Source: Cymodocea nodosa
Lineage: Eukaryota > Streptophyta > Magnoliopsida > Alismatales > Cymodoceaceae
DNA: 64,000 nt
Assembly: GCA_036874045.1 (NCBI GenBank)
Contig: JAZBRI010000011.1
Location: 8,361,501-8,425,500 of the forward strand
Direction: 5' to 3'
The position numbers were made by a program, and so were the translations under genes. Numbering within the stretch: the first letter of the stretch is position 1; each line of letters begins with the position of its first letter. Shown here one piece after another: positions 36,401 through 47,480 of this stretch. The notes under the pieces were generated by a model. It made no database searches. It was not told where the DNA came from and was given only the letters and a program-made list of their open reading frames with translations.

Positions 36401-39400
36401 TTCTTCTAACTCATCTTGCAAATCTTCAAGTAAATCTTCTTTATCAGTCATTCGAATGAAATTGTGAGGTAAAAAACTTGCAATCATAATTTTCATTTGT
36501 GTTTCATATGAATATGATATCTAACTTTATAAGATTGAAAAATGATGTTTCACAACTTCAAATGTACGCTAAATGACTGTTCTTAGTTGTGAATACTTGT
36601 AGTTAAAGTTTTCTACAACATTACTAGGAAGTCTGTTATTAACATAATCAGATAAGTGATAGCGTATATCTTAAAATGGGCAAATATACTCTGGTCGATT
36701 GGAATATCCAACATCTATTAAGTAAAACTTATCTATATAAGAATAGAAATTAGTATGATAATATACTTATTACTTGAAAATATACTAATTGCATTTACTT
36801 GAAAGAACTCAAAAACCATAGGTCTACTAATTGTATCTTGAAGGATACGAGCATCAGCTGCTGATCCTTCCCAATCAACTAAAATATATGTAAATCTCAT
36901 ATCAAAATTATATGTTGTCATCACATTTTGAGACAATTCACCTTTCCTATTTCTAAATCTAGTTGTTTCTTATCCAAAAATAGTTCCTTTGATATGAGTA
37001 TCATCAATAGATCTAATGCAATCCTATACATATTAAACATCATTTAATCTTATTTTAAATAACGTAAAAAAAATATATGAACATTACAAAAGTTTACATA
37101 CCTTAAAATAAGGATAAACATTTACATCATCTACAATTCAACTTGGTGTTGAAGATGAAGGTTTTGCTATAAACACATAATGTAGACGTATTATATCATT
37201 TAATACTTCATTAAAGTATTTGCTAACACTCCAACTTGAACAACTAAATCGCTCAACTATTATTCCGTACCTTTGATTTTGCCCTATTGTGACAAGAAAC
37301 ATTGTAAATTTCTCCTCTACACTAATGTTGTTGGTATCAACAATAACTTCTTCATTTCTCATTAAAGTACAAAAATTTTTAAACACACTTTGACTCATTT
37401 TATAAATCTTTCAACAATTATAAGCTTAATGAGGTTGAGAAGAATCTAGTAATCTCTTAATGTAATCTGCACCTTTTTTACTATATATACGATTTATGTT
37501 ATTATATAGTAATAGTAACGTACTTGCCATTTTTGCTAAAATTGTCTATAATGTAAATAGTCGTAGTCGCCTTCTTCTATCCACTTCTTCTTCATCCAAT
37601 AGGAATGAAATTGCATTATCAACTATAGTAGTAAGCATGTCATTGGAATTCATCCTCACCTATAAGATAACAAGAATATTACGAATTTATCATTTCACAT
37701 TTTAATATATAAAAGACATTCTACATTTCTAAGAATATAAAAGACAATTGACGTTTCATAATGATAAGTCATTTCACATTTCAATATATAATATCTATTT
37801 CACATTTCATCCATATATGACCTTCCACAAAAAAATTTCATCCATAAAAAATTACATTCACAAAAATACTTCATAAACGCAAGAAGTTCAAGAATAGAAA
37901 GAAAGTGAATTCATGCACATGATGTAATCTTTTTGAGTCTTATACTCCTATATTGAAAATCTATTTTAAACTTTTGAAAACTCTAACTCACAGAAGTGTT
38001 GTAAGTATACCTTCACAAGATTGAGACCTTAGTGAATAGAATGAAGTATGTGACTTCACTTACTTAAGATTAGGATCTTGAATGCACAAGGTTGGTGTTT
38101 TATGTAGGGTTGTTGTTGAACCTTAGAAAACAACATTTATAAGGTTGTTGCTCAGCCTGTAAAAGCAACATAACTCAAGTTTGTATTTATCCTAAAAAGT
38201 ACTTAGTGAATTCTCAAAGTTGGAGTCTTGAGAAGTAGACTATCCATTTTAGGGAACCACTATAAATATTTATGTTCCTTTACTTTGTATAATTGTTTAC
38301 TGCAAATTAAATTATCATAATTAAAGTTTATTAGTGTCAACTGCTTCTAAATTTTTTAAAAGTAATTAGATTTGCTAGAACACTATTCACCCTCCCTTCT
38401 AGTATATCATTCAATCCTCACACTTTGGGCACTCAACATTGATTTTTTCTAGGCCTTAATCATTCTTTAGATGGTCGTAATGTGCCTATTACATAGTACA
38501 AATATGTTATCAATGCTAATGGAAATAATCTAACATGGGAGATTACAAGCCAATTATCACACAAGAGATCTTAAATCTCCAAAATATATTGTATGATCGA
38601 GAGAAAATAGTCATATTTTAGATGTTACTAGTATCATTATGTAAGATAAATGTTCCAAAGTATCCATGGTTTAATGATGTACTTTCTATTTTATTAGTAG
38701 TATGTCTTCTACTTTTTGTAAGTGGTTACTCTCAGGAGGTTGTCTTGATATGTAAATAACCAAATATTTCATTTATCTCAAAGGTATCTAGATGTGTGTT
38801 ATCTTACTTAAGATTTGTCATTAGACATTGACACACCCAAATTTCAAATTTGTTTAAATTCTAAAACAAGCATATACAACAGAAAAGTGGTCAATAGGAA
38901 AGTACTTTACTTTCCATTTTCTGTAAATTCTTTTTGATCCCTAGCTTTTTTTCCCACTACATTTTAAGTACCCATACAAGTCCTTAATGTCACCATCCTC
39001 CTCATTGGTACTTAATTCACATCTCAATGTATATCTATGATTCAATTCATTATTTGGAAAGTATTCTTCTTCCTCCACCTATTGAATACACTTAAGATCC
39101 ATCTTTAGACCTTGTCACATTATCACCCCATCATCTAAGATGTGTCTTGGTCAAGTATTCCATACACAAAGGACTATTAATGTCACCATCCTCATTGGTA
39201 CTTGATTCCTTGGGTTTCAACATATCTACAATTCAATTGTTCATTCTCTGGAAAGAATTATTCTTCCACTTAATTGAGTACACTACAATTGAAGACAAAA
39301 CCCATTATTGTTGACAAACTAAATTATAGCAATAAATAGATGATGGAAAGTGGGTACTTCAAATGAAGAATGTGAACTAAATCAAATATTAACGAGTCAA

Positions 39401-42400
39401 TAGATGCAAGTGAATTAAATATGTTGATCATTAAAACATTGTCCACAAACAAACCTTTGTCAATTTCTACAACACATGGTTCTAGATATGGAATAGGTGT
39501 TGGATAGTCTCACATTGGAAAAAATGTAGAGGTCTTAAACCTTATAACTTAGTAGGCACCTCACTCATTGTCATTTGGTTTTGAATTGAATCTTAACATA
39601 ATATTAGAACTTTAAAATCTCACATGTACAAAAGTCACTTGATGGCTTGAGTATTCCATCTTAATAGTGAAAGAATAACACTTGTTGGCTTGAGGTTTTG
39701 TCACAAGTGAGGAGGTGTATTGGATAATCTTACATTGAAAAGAATGTGGAGGTCTTGAGCCTTATAATTTGGTATACTCTTCACTCATTGTCATATGATT
39801 TTGAGTTGAATCTTAACACTAGAGCATACATGTCCTTGCTACAGAAAACATGGAAAAAATTAAAAACAAAGATATGGATGATGAAGAGAATGAAGAAGAT
39901 GAGGATGAGAATCTTCACTTTAGAGAGAATTTAAACATTTTTTAGATATGCTTGGGTGCCTATGTGACACCTATGCACTTGCTGCATTGTTAGTAATGAA
40001 ATCTAATGGAAACCATTTCGCAATGCAATGGGTAACAAGGCACTAGTTCCCTATAATTAATTACAAGATTCAAAGCATATCAAATACCAACCTATTAATG
40101 AAGACATAAATCACTTTCTCTTAGTTGAAAGAAAAAATTGAATTACTTAATTGAAAAGAAATGAACAAAACAATTGCAATTAGAAAATGTAAAAGGCAAT
40201 ACCTTTTGGAGAAAAGGGTGTAAGGTGGAAATAGCATAATGGATGTAGTCAGAGAGCTGAGGATTCCGAGCCTTATGAACTACCACATTCATGTATCTCC
40301 TCCTCTCAAACGCCCCTTGAAAAATAACCAATCAGCACTCAAATGTCACTTGGATCCCAAAATCCATACATACCATTATCTAGGCATTTTCTACACAACA
40401 CGGTTATGACATGAGATGACCATATATAAATACATCTTAATCACGTTTTGTATGGTAATCATGCTATGTCATGTCCACTTTTTATTTCAAAAATGCAATT
40501 AATACATAATATATGATATGTATATTTGTATAATTTACGTGTCATCTAACAAATACATTACTAATACATGTTAACATACTAATGGTTATAGAATTTTAAA
40601 ATATCCATGATAATAATACATTTAATGCGTAAGTGTGCATGGATAATGCATGAAACTATGGAATACAAGTCAAATATGCCTTACAGACAATTAACTAATA
40701 AGCCTACCAAGATACTTTGGCAAGAGTTCATCCATCATTAATTATTGTATCACCATACTTTTTACAACATCTCATTCTCTACCATTATTTTTACAACATC
40801 TCATTCTCTACCATTATTTTTACAACATCAAAGAAATACTACTCAATCTCATGGACTAGCATTTCCTTCAAGATTGATGAAAGATCAGTATTGAAGTGAT
40901 CATGGAACACTTCCAAAAAATGTATTCTCATTGAGGAAAATTGTAGCTTTTCATTTCTTTATTTGAAGTTTAGATGTTAGTACCTTTTGAAATTGACTGT
41001 TTGTAAGATTTTGTTAGCTTTTACTTTGATGATATATTTTCTATTACCACCAAAGTAAAATTTTTCTAACTCAGACATTATCATTGAAACTCCCAGTTGA
41101 CAATGTTAGAGTTGTTGGAGACATAAGATGTGCTTGTCAATGGCAATAAAGCTGTTGGATGCTTCCACTTAACCACTGGAGTAATAGGAACCATTTGTCA
41201 CCAATATCACTTTCATTACAGGTGTCAATGGAGGGAAGAATAATTAAAAAATAACCTAGGGCTTTAAGATTTATACACTAACAAGATAAAAGGACCACTT
41301 AAGCAATACAATAAATTAACCAAAAGACCTAATCGATGACTAAGCATGTACCAAGATTGAATGCTTGTTTGCCAAAATGGACTACAGATGTTCAAACTTT
41401 CAATCCATTCTTTCAACATGGCACCTAAGCAATATCTAGGAAATTGAAAGGACGAGGGTTTTGTAAAGAGCCTTTAGTTTTTTAATTCAGTAGTTGGATT
41501 TTCTTAACTAGTTATCCAGCAAGTCACATTCACTAAGACAACTAAGGTGCCACATGTTTGGGCAAGTTAGGTGACACAAAGATGACAAAGGTGTATGCCT
41601 CTCAAACAATTGCATCAACTTTCCTCCGAGGTAGGGAGTGGTACCTTGCCTAGTCACCTCAAACAACAAACGATGGTGCCTTAATAATTATGATTGAAAC
41701 TATTACAGATTGTCAACAAAGAAAGAAAAAATATCAAGTATGTCTTTCTTACTTTCTAGGACATGTAGAATCTGATTGATGAGTTCAGTGAAGTTACTAT
41801 GAGATCCCTTCCCTTTTCATGGTGTGAAGCAAGGATTTAGCCATTTATTATGCTGATGTACCTTCTCTAACAAGCCATGCTTGTGATGCCACAAGTCAGC
41901 ATGATAAGCATCCAAATTAAACAAGTCATGAATTGGAAGATGTGAATCTTTTTATTGTTCAATGCAAACCATAGCCATGAAGAATGTAATGATACAACTG
42001 TCTTCAACAAAAGTCTATGTCTGGGCATGAATAACGACTATTGTACCAATGTCCTTCAGGCTTATAGGCTATAGCCGCATGTCAAACTCTCTCTTCTCAT
42101 CATTCTGATAACATTAGTCATTCTCACTGTTTCAAATTCTGGAGGTTGCTGACTAATTTTAGGAATTTGTTTGCAAACTAATGACATACAAAGTCACATG
42201 TTTGCATTTATTTAAGGGGATAAAATCAAGGATGGGAAAAACGAAACACATACTTTTGAACTTGTCAGCCATGCAAGCACATGCACATCTAGGATGGCAT
42301 TCACCTCGATGAAACATTTCAACAAACAGCTTCGTTGCACGAGACAAATTTTGACATATGAATAAAAGAAAAAGTAATGCACGTTCATTCCTAATAACGA

Positions 42401-42883
42401 CTCTCAACGGCAACTTCCAGTAGACGTTATCTGTCAGCCACACTGCTCACAACGATAAATTACCTGCATATCACATCGACACATCTCTTGAAACGAAATT
42501 CGACTAAAAGAGATACGGAAAAAGAGTGAATCTGAACCTTCTTCACTAGATTATGATTGCCCACCCACCCCCCTCCCATGTACCCATTTAATTTTGGGAG
42601 AAAATATTTAAAAAGACAAAACCACCAAACTTATCTGGAGCAAACGGCTGGGGAAAAAGGTAAGATTGAAACCTACCGCGAGGATAAACTCCCTTGAGGA
42701 ACAAGATGGAAGTGATCGCCACTTGCAGGAATTCCACAAGGATCTGAGCCGTTTCACCTGCCGTCAGGATAATCCCATGAAAGAAAGGAAAAGGGAGATA
42801 TGATCAACAAAAGTCTAAAAATTTGAGAGATAAGAGAGTGAAAAGGCGTGGATACTCTGAGGAGATGGATTCCTGCGGTCCAT
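33476..42883 (-). CDS. REV7: REV7 (MAD2L2/MAD2B-type HORMA protein), five exons
   Basis: REV7 is the accessory HORMA-domain subunit of DNA polymerase zeta, which bridges REV3 and REV1 in error-prone translesion synthesis in the nucleus. Five coding exons on the minus strand are 42883-42856, 42757-42677, 40315-40203, 33989-33800 and 33681-33476. All introns have GT-AG ends with matching phases (1, 1, 0, 1). Together they give 618 nt, 205 codons plus TAA, close to the usual plant length. The protein shows ETAQILVEFLQVAITSILF, GAFERRRYMNVVV, ELIERVVVVFYN, WEVTASFRALPDG, KQWQLPPEITPIKSM and LYLEHPSPSEPK, the family's typical blocks. The third intron is 6.2 kb and full of transposon relics. I see no disabling change. 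Exons were joined by eye; transcripts would confirm them. Confidence 0.9.
35050..35840 (+). pseudogene. LINE reverse transcriptase relic in REV7 intron 3
   Basis: Degenerate plus-strand sequence keeps L1-type RT blocks: EVIKKMKCRKTIRLDGI, IKWLTKLFNIILKTKKMSDKWRKSS, MSHT-like THTIKL, EQRLRYITKIM, STMKAIHLLR and a GSTLSS remnant. Stops and small deletions are frequent. It lies antisense to REV7. A poly(A) tail and target duplication are not recognisable. Confidence 0.75.
36051..36076 (+). repeat. (ATT)n microsatellite
   Basis: About eight TTA/ATT units in REV7 intron 3, followed by an AATTA-rich tract. Confidence 0.8.
36290..37660 (-). pseudogene. PIF/Harbinger transposase relic in REV7 intron 3
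   Basis: Minus-strand fragments follow the order of plant PIF/Harbinger (HARBI1/ALP1-like) transposases. These are an N-terminal part from about 37,660 to 37,550; VFKNFCTLMRNEEVIVDTNN, VEEKFTMFLVTIGQN, SVSKYFNEVL and DIIRLH (37,398-37,138); RSIDDTHIKGTIF near 36,990 (the catalytic-Asp DGTHI block, here DDTHI); QNVMTTYNFDMRFTYILVDWEGSAADARIL (36,936-36,840); and HNFIRMTDKEDLLE near 36,460-36,420. Stops and short gaps interrupt it. I could not define terminal inverted repeats. Confidence 0.75.
38010..38430 (+). repeat. Copia-type LTR relic in REV7 intron 3
   Basis: Blocks such as GGGAACCACTATAAATATT, GTGTCAACTGCTTCTAAAT and CTATTCACCCTCCCTTCTAG are characteristic of the 3' half of plant copia LTRs ending near TCCTCACA (about 38,418). 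No internal region is attached. The next kilobase up to 39,490 holds nothing I recognise. Confidence 0.5.
39498..39818 (+). mobile_element. TRIM-like miniature LTR element (321 bp)
   Basis: Two direct repeats of exactly 101 bp (39498-39598 and 39718-39818) begin TGTTGGATA or TATTGGATA and end CTTAACA. The inner sequence starts ATAATATTAGAACTTT, a decayed form of the TGGTATCAGAGC primer site, and ends GTGAGGAGGTG, a purine tract before the second repeat. This is the layout of a terminal-repeat retrotransposon in miniature. The flanks ATAGG and CTAGA match at three of five bases only, so a target duplication is not proven. It lies in REV7 intron 3. Confidence 0.65.
40759..40829 (+). repeat. 29-bp tandem repeat
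   Basis: About 2.4 copies of a unit containing TTACAACATCTCATTCTCTA, spaced 29 bp, in REV7 intron 2. Confidence 0.8.
40830..42676. other. Rest of REV7 intron 2
   Basis: Unique-looking, moderately AT-rich sequence. A 94-codon frame at 42443-42159 (minus) has no recognisable domain and lies within the intron, so I do not call it a gene. Confidence 0.5.
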
Positions 42884-43852
42884 CAACGCTACTCCGCTAG
42901 CGTCGGAGGGTGTAGGCGTTTGATTCTTGTCTTCGACAACACTTTAAGATTTAAATTTGATAACGAAATTTTTTATTATAAATTCCAATATATTAAAGTT
43001 TATATTATTTAAAATGATAATAGACAAATAGAATTCATTCTATTAATAAAGTCAGGGTGATCCATTTTCTTAAACTTATCAACAATATTTTTCTTATCCT
43101 TATTCATAAACGTCAAGGTACAAATTGTGTTTCTCACTTTAAACTTGTTAGTTTCATTACTTGTGTTCCTTAAAATTATTACCACTAGGTTGTAACTTAT
43201 ATTTAGAGGTGTCAATAAGTTAGTCTAAGTTAAAAAGTACTAGTTTGTTTGACTATTGGATCAAGTTAGATCGAAAATTTTTTAATTTTTTTAAGATAAT
43301 CTGGTTCAGCTTAAAGTTCAACTTACTTTTAAAGTTCAGATTGATGTTTTTATTTTTTATTGAAACTTCACTTCAATCTTGTTAAAGTTTTTTATTTTTT
43401 TCTTTAATCTAAGCGATTGAAGTTTTTTATTTTATTTTTTTAATTTAATTGAGATTCAACTTTAATTCAATCAAAATATTTTATTTTTCTTATTTTTTTC
43501 AATCTGATAGAAGCTCGATTTCAGATTAAGTCAGGTGAATCAATTACAGGTCAAACTAAATTAGCCTACAATGATTCGATCTAATTGGGACCTTAACTTA
43601 TATTGAATAATATTATTAGTTCTTCTTAACGTGCAATGGGGAAATCTTCGTGATTACTTTCTTGATGTTAATGGCATTCGTAAAGGTTGTTTCACTTTGA
43701 AAAAAACCGAAAACAATAAAGATAAGGCATTTCATAATATCTTCTCGCTCTCGATACCTTCCTGCCGGAGAAAAACGGCGCTAGTGGTTTTAATTACAGA
43801 TACGCCCAACCCAAGCACGTCCGCACTGCTGAGCACAGCCGTGCTTGTGGTG
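42884..43852. promoter_or_regulatory. Shared upstream region of REV7 and the PPR gene
   Basis: 969 bp separate the divergent start codons of REV7 (minus, 42883) and the PPR gene (plus, 43853), so both promoters should lie here. The part next to REV7 is GC-rich; 42,950-43,620 is AT- and T-rich. No certain TATA box or other element could be assigned. Confidence 0.5.
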
Positions 43853-45178
43853 ATGAACAGCGCCGTGTTCCGCCATCACGCTCGCATCGTCAAGACCCGA
43901 GATCCTCTCGCACTCCGTGACCTCCTCCTCCTCTCCTGCACCGTCACCGCCAATTTGGCCTACACCCGCGCGGTGTTCGACGACAACGCCGCCTCCATCT
44001 CCGACGCCTTCCCATGGAACACGCTCATACGGGCCCACTCCCTCGTCCCCCACACCTCCCCCCACGCCCTCTCGCTCTTCGTCGCCATGCGCCACCGCGC
44101 CGTCCCCCACGACTCCTACACCTTCCCTTTCCTCCTCAGGGCGTGCGCCCACCATCCCTCCCCTCGTATCGGCCACCGGATGGGCGTCGTTGCTCATGCC
44201 ATTCTGTTCAAACTTGGTTTCTTCGGCTCCCACGTCCACGTTGCCAATGCTCTCGTCAGCTTCTACGCGGGCCTTGGAATGGTGGATCTCGCTGTTAAGG
44301 CGTTCGGTGAAATGCCCAGGAGAGATTCCGTGTCATGGTCGGCGTTGGTCGAGTGTTTCGTTTCAAACGGCTTGGATTACGAGGCGCTTCTAGCGTTTCG
44401 CGCGATGCAGGTTGATGGTGGTGATGTGGACGCTGACGAGGTTACGATGGTTAGCGTCATGACTGCTGTGGCGAATGTTGGCGTGCCGGAACTGGCTGTC
44501 TGGGTTTATCTCTACGTGTCGAGGAGAGGGTTTGAACTGAAGGTGTCGATGGGTACGGCTTTAGTGGTAATGCTGTCGAAATGTGGTTACATGGATCGTG
44601 CGAGAGAGGTGTTCGATCAGATGCCTGTTAGGAATGCACGCACTTGGACGGCTGTTATCGCTGGGCTTGCGGAGCATGGGAGGAGCCGTGAGGCCGTCGA
44701 CGTGTATGATCGGATGTTGGCGGAAGGGACCGCTCCCGATCATGTCATGCTTGTTGCAGTCTTGACGGCATGCAGCCACGGTGGACTAGTGGAAAAGGGG
44801 ACAAGGGTGTTCGAGAGCATCGAGAAGGATTTCAAAATGGTGCCGTGGATGGAGCACTACGGTTGTGTGGTGGACCTCTTGGGACGTGCAGAGAGGCTGG
44901 AGGATGCATATGGATTCATAAGCAAGATGCCTGTCAAACCCAATGCGGTAATATGGAGAACACTGCTTGGTGCTTGTGTGAACCATGGAAGAACCGAGTT
45001 GGCAGAACATGTGAAAGAAAAGATTATGGAGCTTGAGCCTAATCATGATGGGGACTATGTGCTTCTTTCCAATGTGTTTGGAGGCACTGGGCGTTGGCTG
45101 GAGAAGGCAAGGGTCAGGCTCCAGATGAAGGACAGAGGTATCTCAAAGACACCTGCTTGGAGTGAAAGCTATTGTTGA
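43853..45178 (+). CDS. PLS-type pentatricopeptide repeat protein with partial E domain
   Basis: PPR proteins bind organelle RNA sequence-specifically; the PLS/E class usually serves C-to-U editing or processing in mitochondria or plastids. The intronless frame gives 441 residues from the ATG at 43853. Repeats are visible from about residue 40: PWNTLIRAHS, DSYTFPFLLRACA, HVANALVSFYAGLG, DSVSWSALVECFV, TALVVMLSKCGYMDRAREVF, TWTAVIAGLAEHGRSREAV, VMLVAVLTACSHGGLVEKG, then the E motif (VIWRTLLGACVNHG, DGDYVLLSNVF). The end GISKTPAWSESYC stops before any DYW deaminase. The first 400 bp are much more GC-rich than the rest. The frame is open for 74 codons upstream, but without an ATG. The N-terminus is Arg-containing, and organelle targeting is likely but unproven. 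Confidence 0.85.
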   Translation: MNSAVFRHHARIVKTRDPLALRDLLLLSCTVTANLAYTRAVFDDNAASISDAFPWNTLIRAHSLVPHTSPHALSLFVAMRHRAVPHDSYTFPFLLRACAHHPSPRIGHRMGVVAHAILFKLGFFGSHVHVANALVSFYAGLGMVDLAVKAFGEMPRRDSVSWSALVECFVSNGLDYEALLAFRAMQVDGGDVDADEVTMVSVMTAVANVGVPELAVWVYLYVSRRGFELKVSMGTALVVMLSKCGYMDRAREVFDQMPVRNARTWTAVIAGLAEHGRSREAVDVYDRMLAEGTAPDHVMLVAVLTACSHGGLVEKGTRVFESIEKDFKMVPWMEHYGCVVDLLGRAERLEDAYGFISKMPVKPNAVIWRTLLGACVNHGRTELAEHVKEKIMELEPNHDGDYVLLSNVFGGTGRWLEKARVRLQMKDRGISKTPAWSESYC

Positions 45179-45840
45179 ATGCTTCTTCCATTTGCTGGGA
45201 CTAAGCGGAAGCCTCAAACCACAACAAACACCTTACATAAACAGCAGGGTATTTTTGTTCAAGTAGCAATTTCTTTTTGAGGAGGCAGAGGACAGGAGAT
45301 TTCTTCATGGACGCAAGTGAGGTTATTTACAATTGGTGAAGTCTAATATATCTTTGATACACATGAAAAAAGTGAGATATTTAGTTGAGGATCCTAGATT
45401 TTTCCTTGGTCGTCCAGGGAGAAAGAATTGAGGATCCTAGATTGATTTGCAAGGGAATTGAAGACTATTTTTCTTAACCATTCAATAATACAGGCTCTTT
45501 CCTCTCCCCTCTCCGTAGGGAAAAATCTCTTCCCTGTCTGTTTCTATCCTCCTTGGGGAGTTTCGTTGGGAATAGATAAAGGAAGATGTTCTCAAATTCT
45601 TTGATTTCCTACCACCGTTCACAAAACCCAGATGCTCTTAATTAGTCCAGGAATCAACCATCAACAAAATGCTTTCACTTGTGAAATTCGACAGGTTTGA
45701 CTAAAAGGCACACAAAAAGAAAGACAGGTACGTGCTTATTATTACTTGTTGCTCTTATACTGTCATTCATACGAGAGATTTATTTAACCATACCATAAAT
45801 ACTGCTGTACGTGGTGTAACCATACCACCCATGACTACTA
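45179..45840. other. Intergenic region between convergent genes
   Basis: This holds the likely 3' ends of the PPR gene (plus) and the cysteine-rich peptide gene (minus). No other feature is visible. Confidence 0.5.
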
Positions 45841-46107
45841 CTAGTGAACGCATTTTCTCTTGCAGGTCATGTAGTCCCTGAGGCACAGGAGATAGCACCC
45901 AGGGTCTGCCCTACCATGCCTGCCTTGTGGGGGGCCAGAGGGCGCCACCACCGCGGCCACTGCTGACCTGCATCCTGCGATGCAGCCGTGAGTATTCTTG
46001 CGGCACTCCCTGATACATGTGAACAAATCTCCCTTGGCGGACATCAACGTCGACGACAGCAGCAGCATCAGTAGAAGCACGGCCGGCACGCTGGTCGACG
46101 CAGACAT
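45841..46107 (-). CDS. Secreted cysteine-rich peptide with two CX3CX6CX3C modules
   Basis: An 88-residue frame starts at the ATG at 46107. A hydrophobic stretch (residues 8-24, VPAVLLLMLLLSSTLMSA) makes a signal peptide with cleavage near Ala24-Lys25-Gly26. The mature part has exactly eight Cys (31, 35, 42, 46 and 71, 75, 82, 86) as two identical CX3CX6CX3C modules (CIRECRKNTHGCIAGC and CYLLCLRDYMTCKRKC) joined by a 24-residue Pro/Gly/Arg/Ala linker. CX3C-Xn-CX3C is the pattern of plant alpha-hairpinins, often antimicrobial or protease-inhibiting; that relation is inference from spacing alone. Upstream ATGs at 46170 and above overlap the TATA box, so 46107 is preferred. The peptide is basic. 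I do not recognise a named family. Confidence 0.65.
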   Translation of the reverse strand: MSASTSVPAVLLLMLLLSSTLMSAKGDLFTCIRECRKNTHGCIAGCRSAVAAVVAPSGPPQGRHGRADPGCYLLCLRDYMTCKRKCVH

Positions 46108-46169
46108 ACTAGTGGGTGATGGGTTTGGGTTTCCTACCTTGAATCTGATTCGCAGCTTCGTCTCATGCA

Positions 46170-46178
46170 TATATATAG
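46170..46178 (-). promoter_or_regulatory. TATA box of the cysteine-rich peptide gene
   Basis: CTATATATA on the minus strand lies about 65 bp before the ATG at 46107, giving a start of transcription near 46,140 and a short leader. Confidence 0.6.

Positions 46179-46181
<3 letters not shown>

Positions 46182-46209
<28 letters not shown>
46182..46209 (+). repeat. (CA)n microsatellite
   Basis: About 14 CA units directly upstream of the TATA box of the peptide gene. Confidence 0.95.
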
Positions 46210-47480
46210 AGATCTTGTGAGGGTGGCATGGATTCATGCATGTTTCCTTGCACGCACAGTTGATGAACGCCCAGCTTTATGGCGTGGGACTAGGGTTTTG
46301 CCTCATGACACGCGCACACGATGAGCCTGGGAGGTTACATGCCAACACGGCTCTTGTGTTGGTCCGGAAGAACGAAAATCTAAGAATTCAAATTGTGATG
46401 GATATTATGAGTATCGTTGCTTGAACTAGCTAATTAAGTACTCAAGCTAGTTGGATTGGGATGTTATATATATATAGATAGATAGCTTCCTGACCTTTCC
46501 ATTTCTTCTTTCAGAGTTGTAATTTTGTGTGTCTTTTGTTTTTTGAGTTAATTGTGACAACAACTGATCGGTAGTTGTAATTAGTACTTTTTTTAAATGT
46601 TTGGGAGATGTAAAATAATTGATACAATTTTGTACACAACTACAAGGTTCTTGTGGTAAAAATTCTATAGTTACTCTACTGTTCAGATTTACCGAACAAG
46701 ACCCCAGGTTGTAACTATATGTGGATCGGTTTTTCATTATCTTATGAGATTCTTAAAAGAAAGAAAAAAATCTCATATTCAAAACTATCTTTTTTGAAAA
46801 AAAAACAACCCTTACTAAGAAAAGGTTCTTTTGATGATACACAAGCATAGCCTCATGATCATGAGCTTATTTGCAATTTTTGTACAAAGCCCGCCCATGC
46901 CTCTTCGACCATCTCCTTTCGTAATCTATGCTCTCTAAGCCCACCATCGACCGTACTGGACTAGACAGACGCCAGCATTGGTTTTTACGATAGTCATTGG
47001 TTTATCATCCATCTGTACATGTCTTTGACTCCATTTGTTCCCTAGGTAGAGAAACTTAAGTGAAATCTTTACCTTAATTACCTAGCTTAATTTGGTAGGC
47101 CAAGAGATTCCTTCACTCAACATTAATCCTTCTTTCTTCCAATGAGAAGTATAGGGTTTTGTGACCTCTTCAATTTGATAGGGCGTCTTCTCCATATGAC
47201 CTCGGTTAGATCTAACCTTACATTAGATTTAAACAGTTATTTTGATTTTAAGTTTGACTGTGAACATATGAATATAAAAAAGTCAAGACAAAGTCTGGTA
47301 TTGATCATAGAAAAGCAACAAAAATTCACAAGTTTATTTTGAATCGGGAGGATTATTTATATATATGACATGCACATGCATGCACGCGATCAAGCACTAC
47401 CTTAACTCAACTGGGAAGGCCTGCAAGCGACGAACACAGAAACGAAGAACAGTAGAGGAAGGCCATCAGCAGCCTCCTAT
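46210..47480. other. Intergenic region
   Basis: No gene, RNA or known repeat is recognised. Short open frames here lack domains. The right end probably includes the 3' untranslated region of the AP2/ERF gene. Confidence 0.5.

Noticed and set aside
42159..42443. 94-codon minus-strand frame in REV7 intron 2
   Set aside because: No recognised domain, not in phase with REV7 splice sites, and contradicted by the matching exons 2 and 3.
43790..44393. Overlapping frames across the GC-rich 5' part of the PPR gene
   Set aside because: They are by-products of high GC in another frame. The PPR repeats fix the real frame.
45849..45866. Pyrimidine tract and CAG|GT on the plus strand as a splice acceptor for a downstream PPR exon
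   Set aside because: It lies over the 3' end of the opposite-strand peptide gene, and no PPR, E+ or DYW coding sequence follows.
46447..46737. 96-codon minus-strand frame between the peptide and AP2/ERF genes
   Set aside because: Low-complexity composition, no domain, and no promoter-like context.
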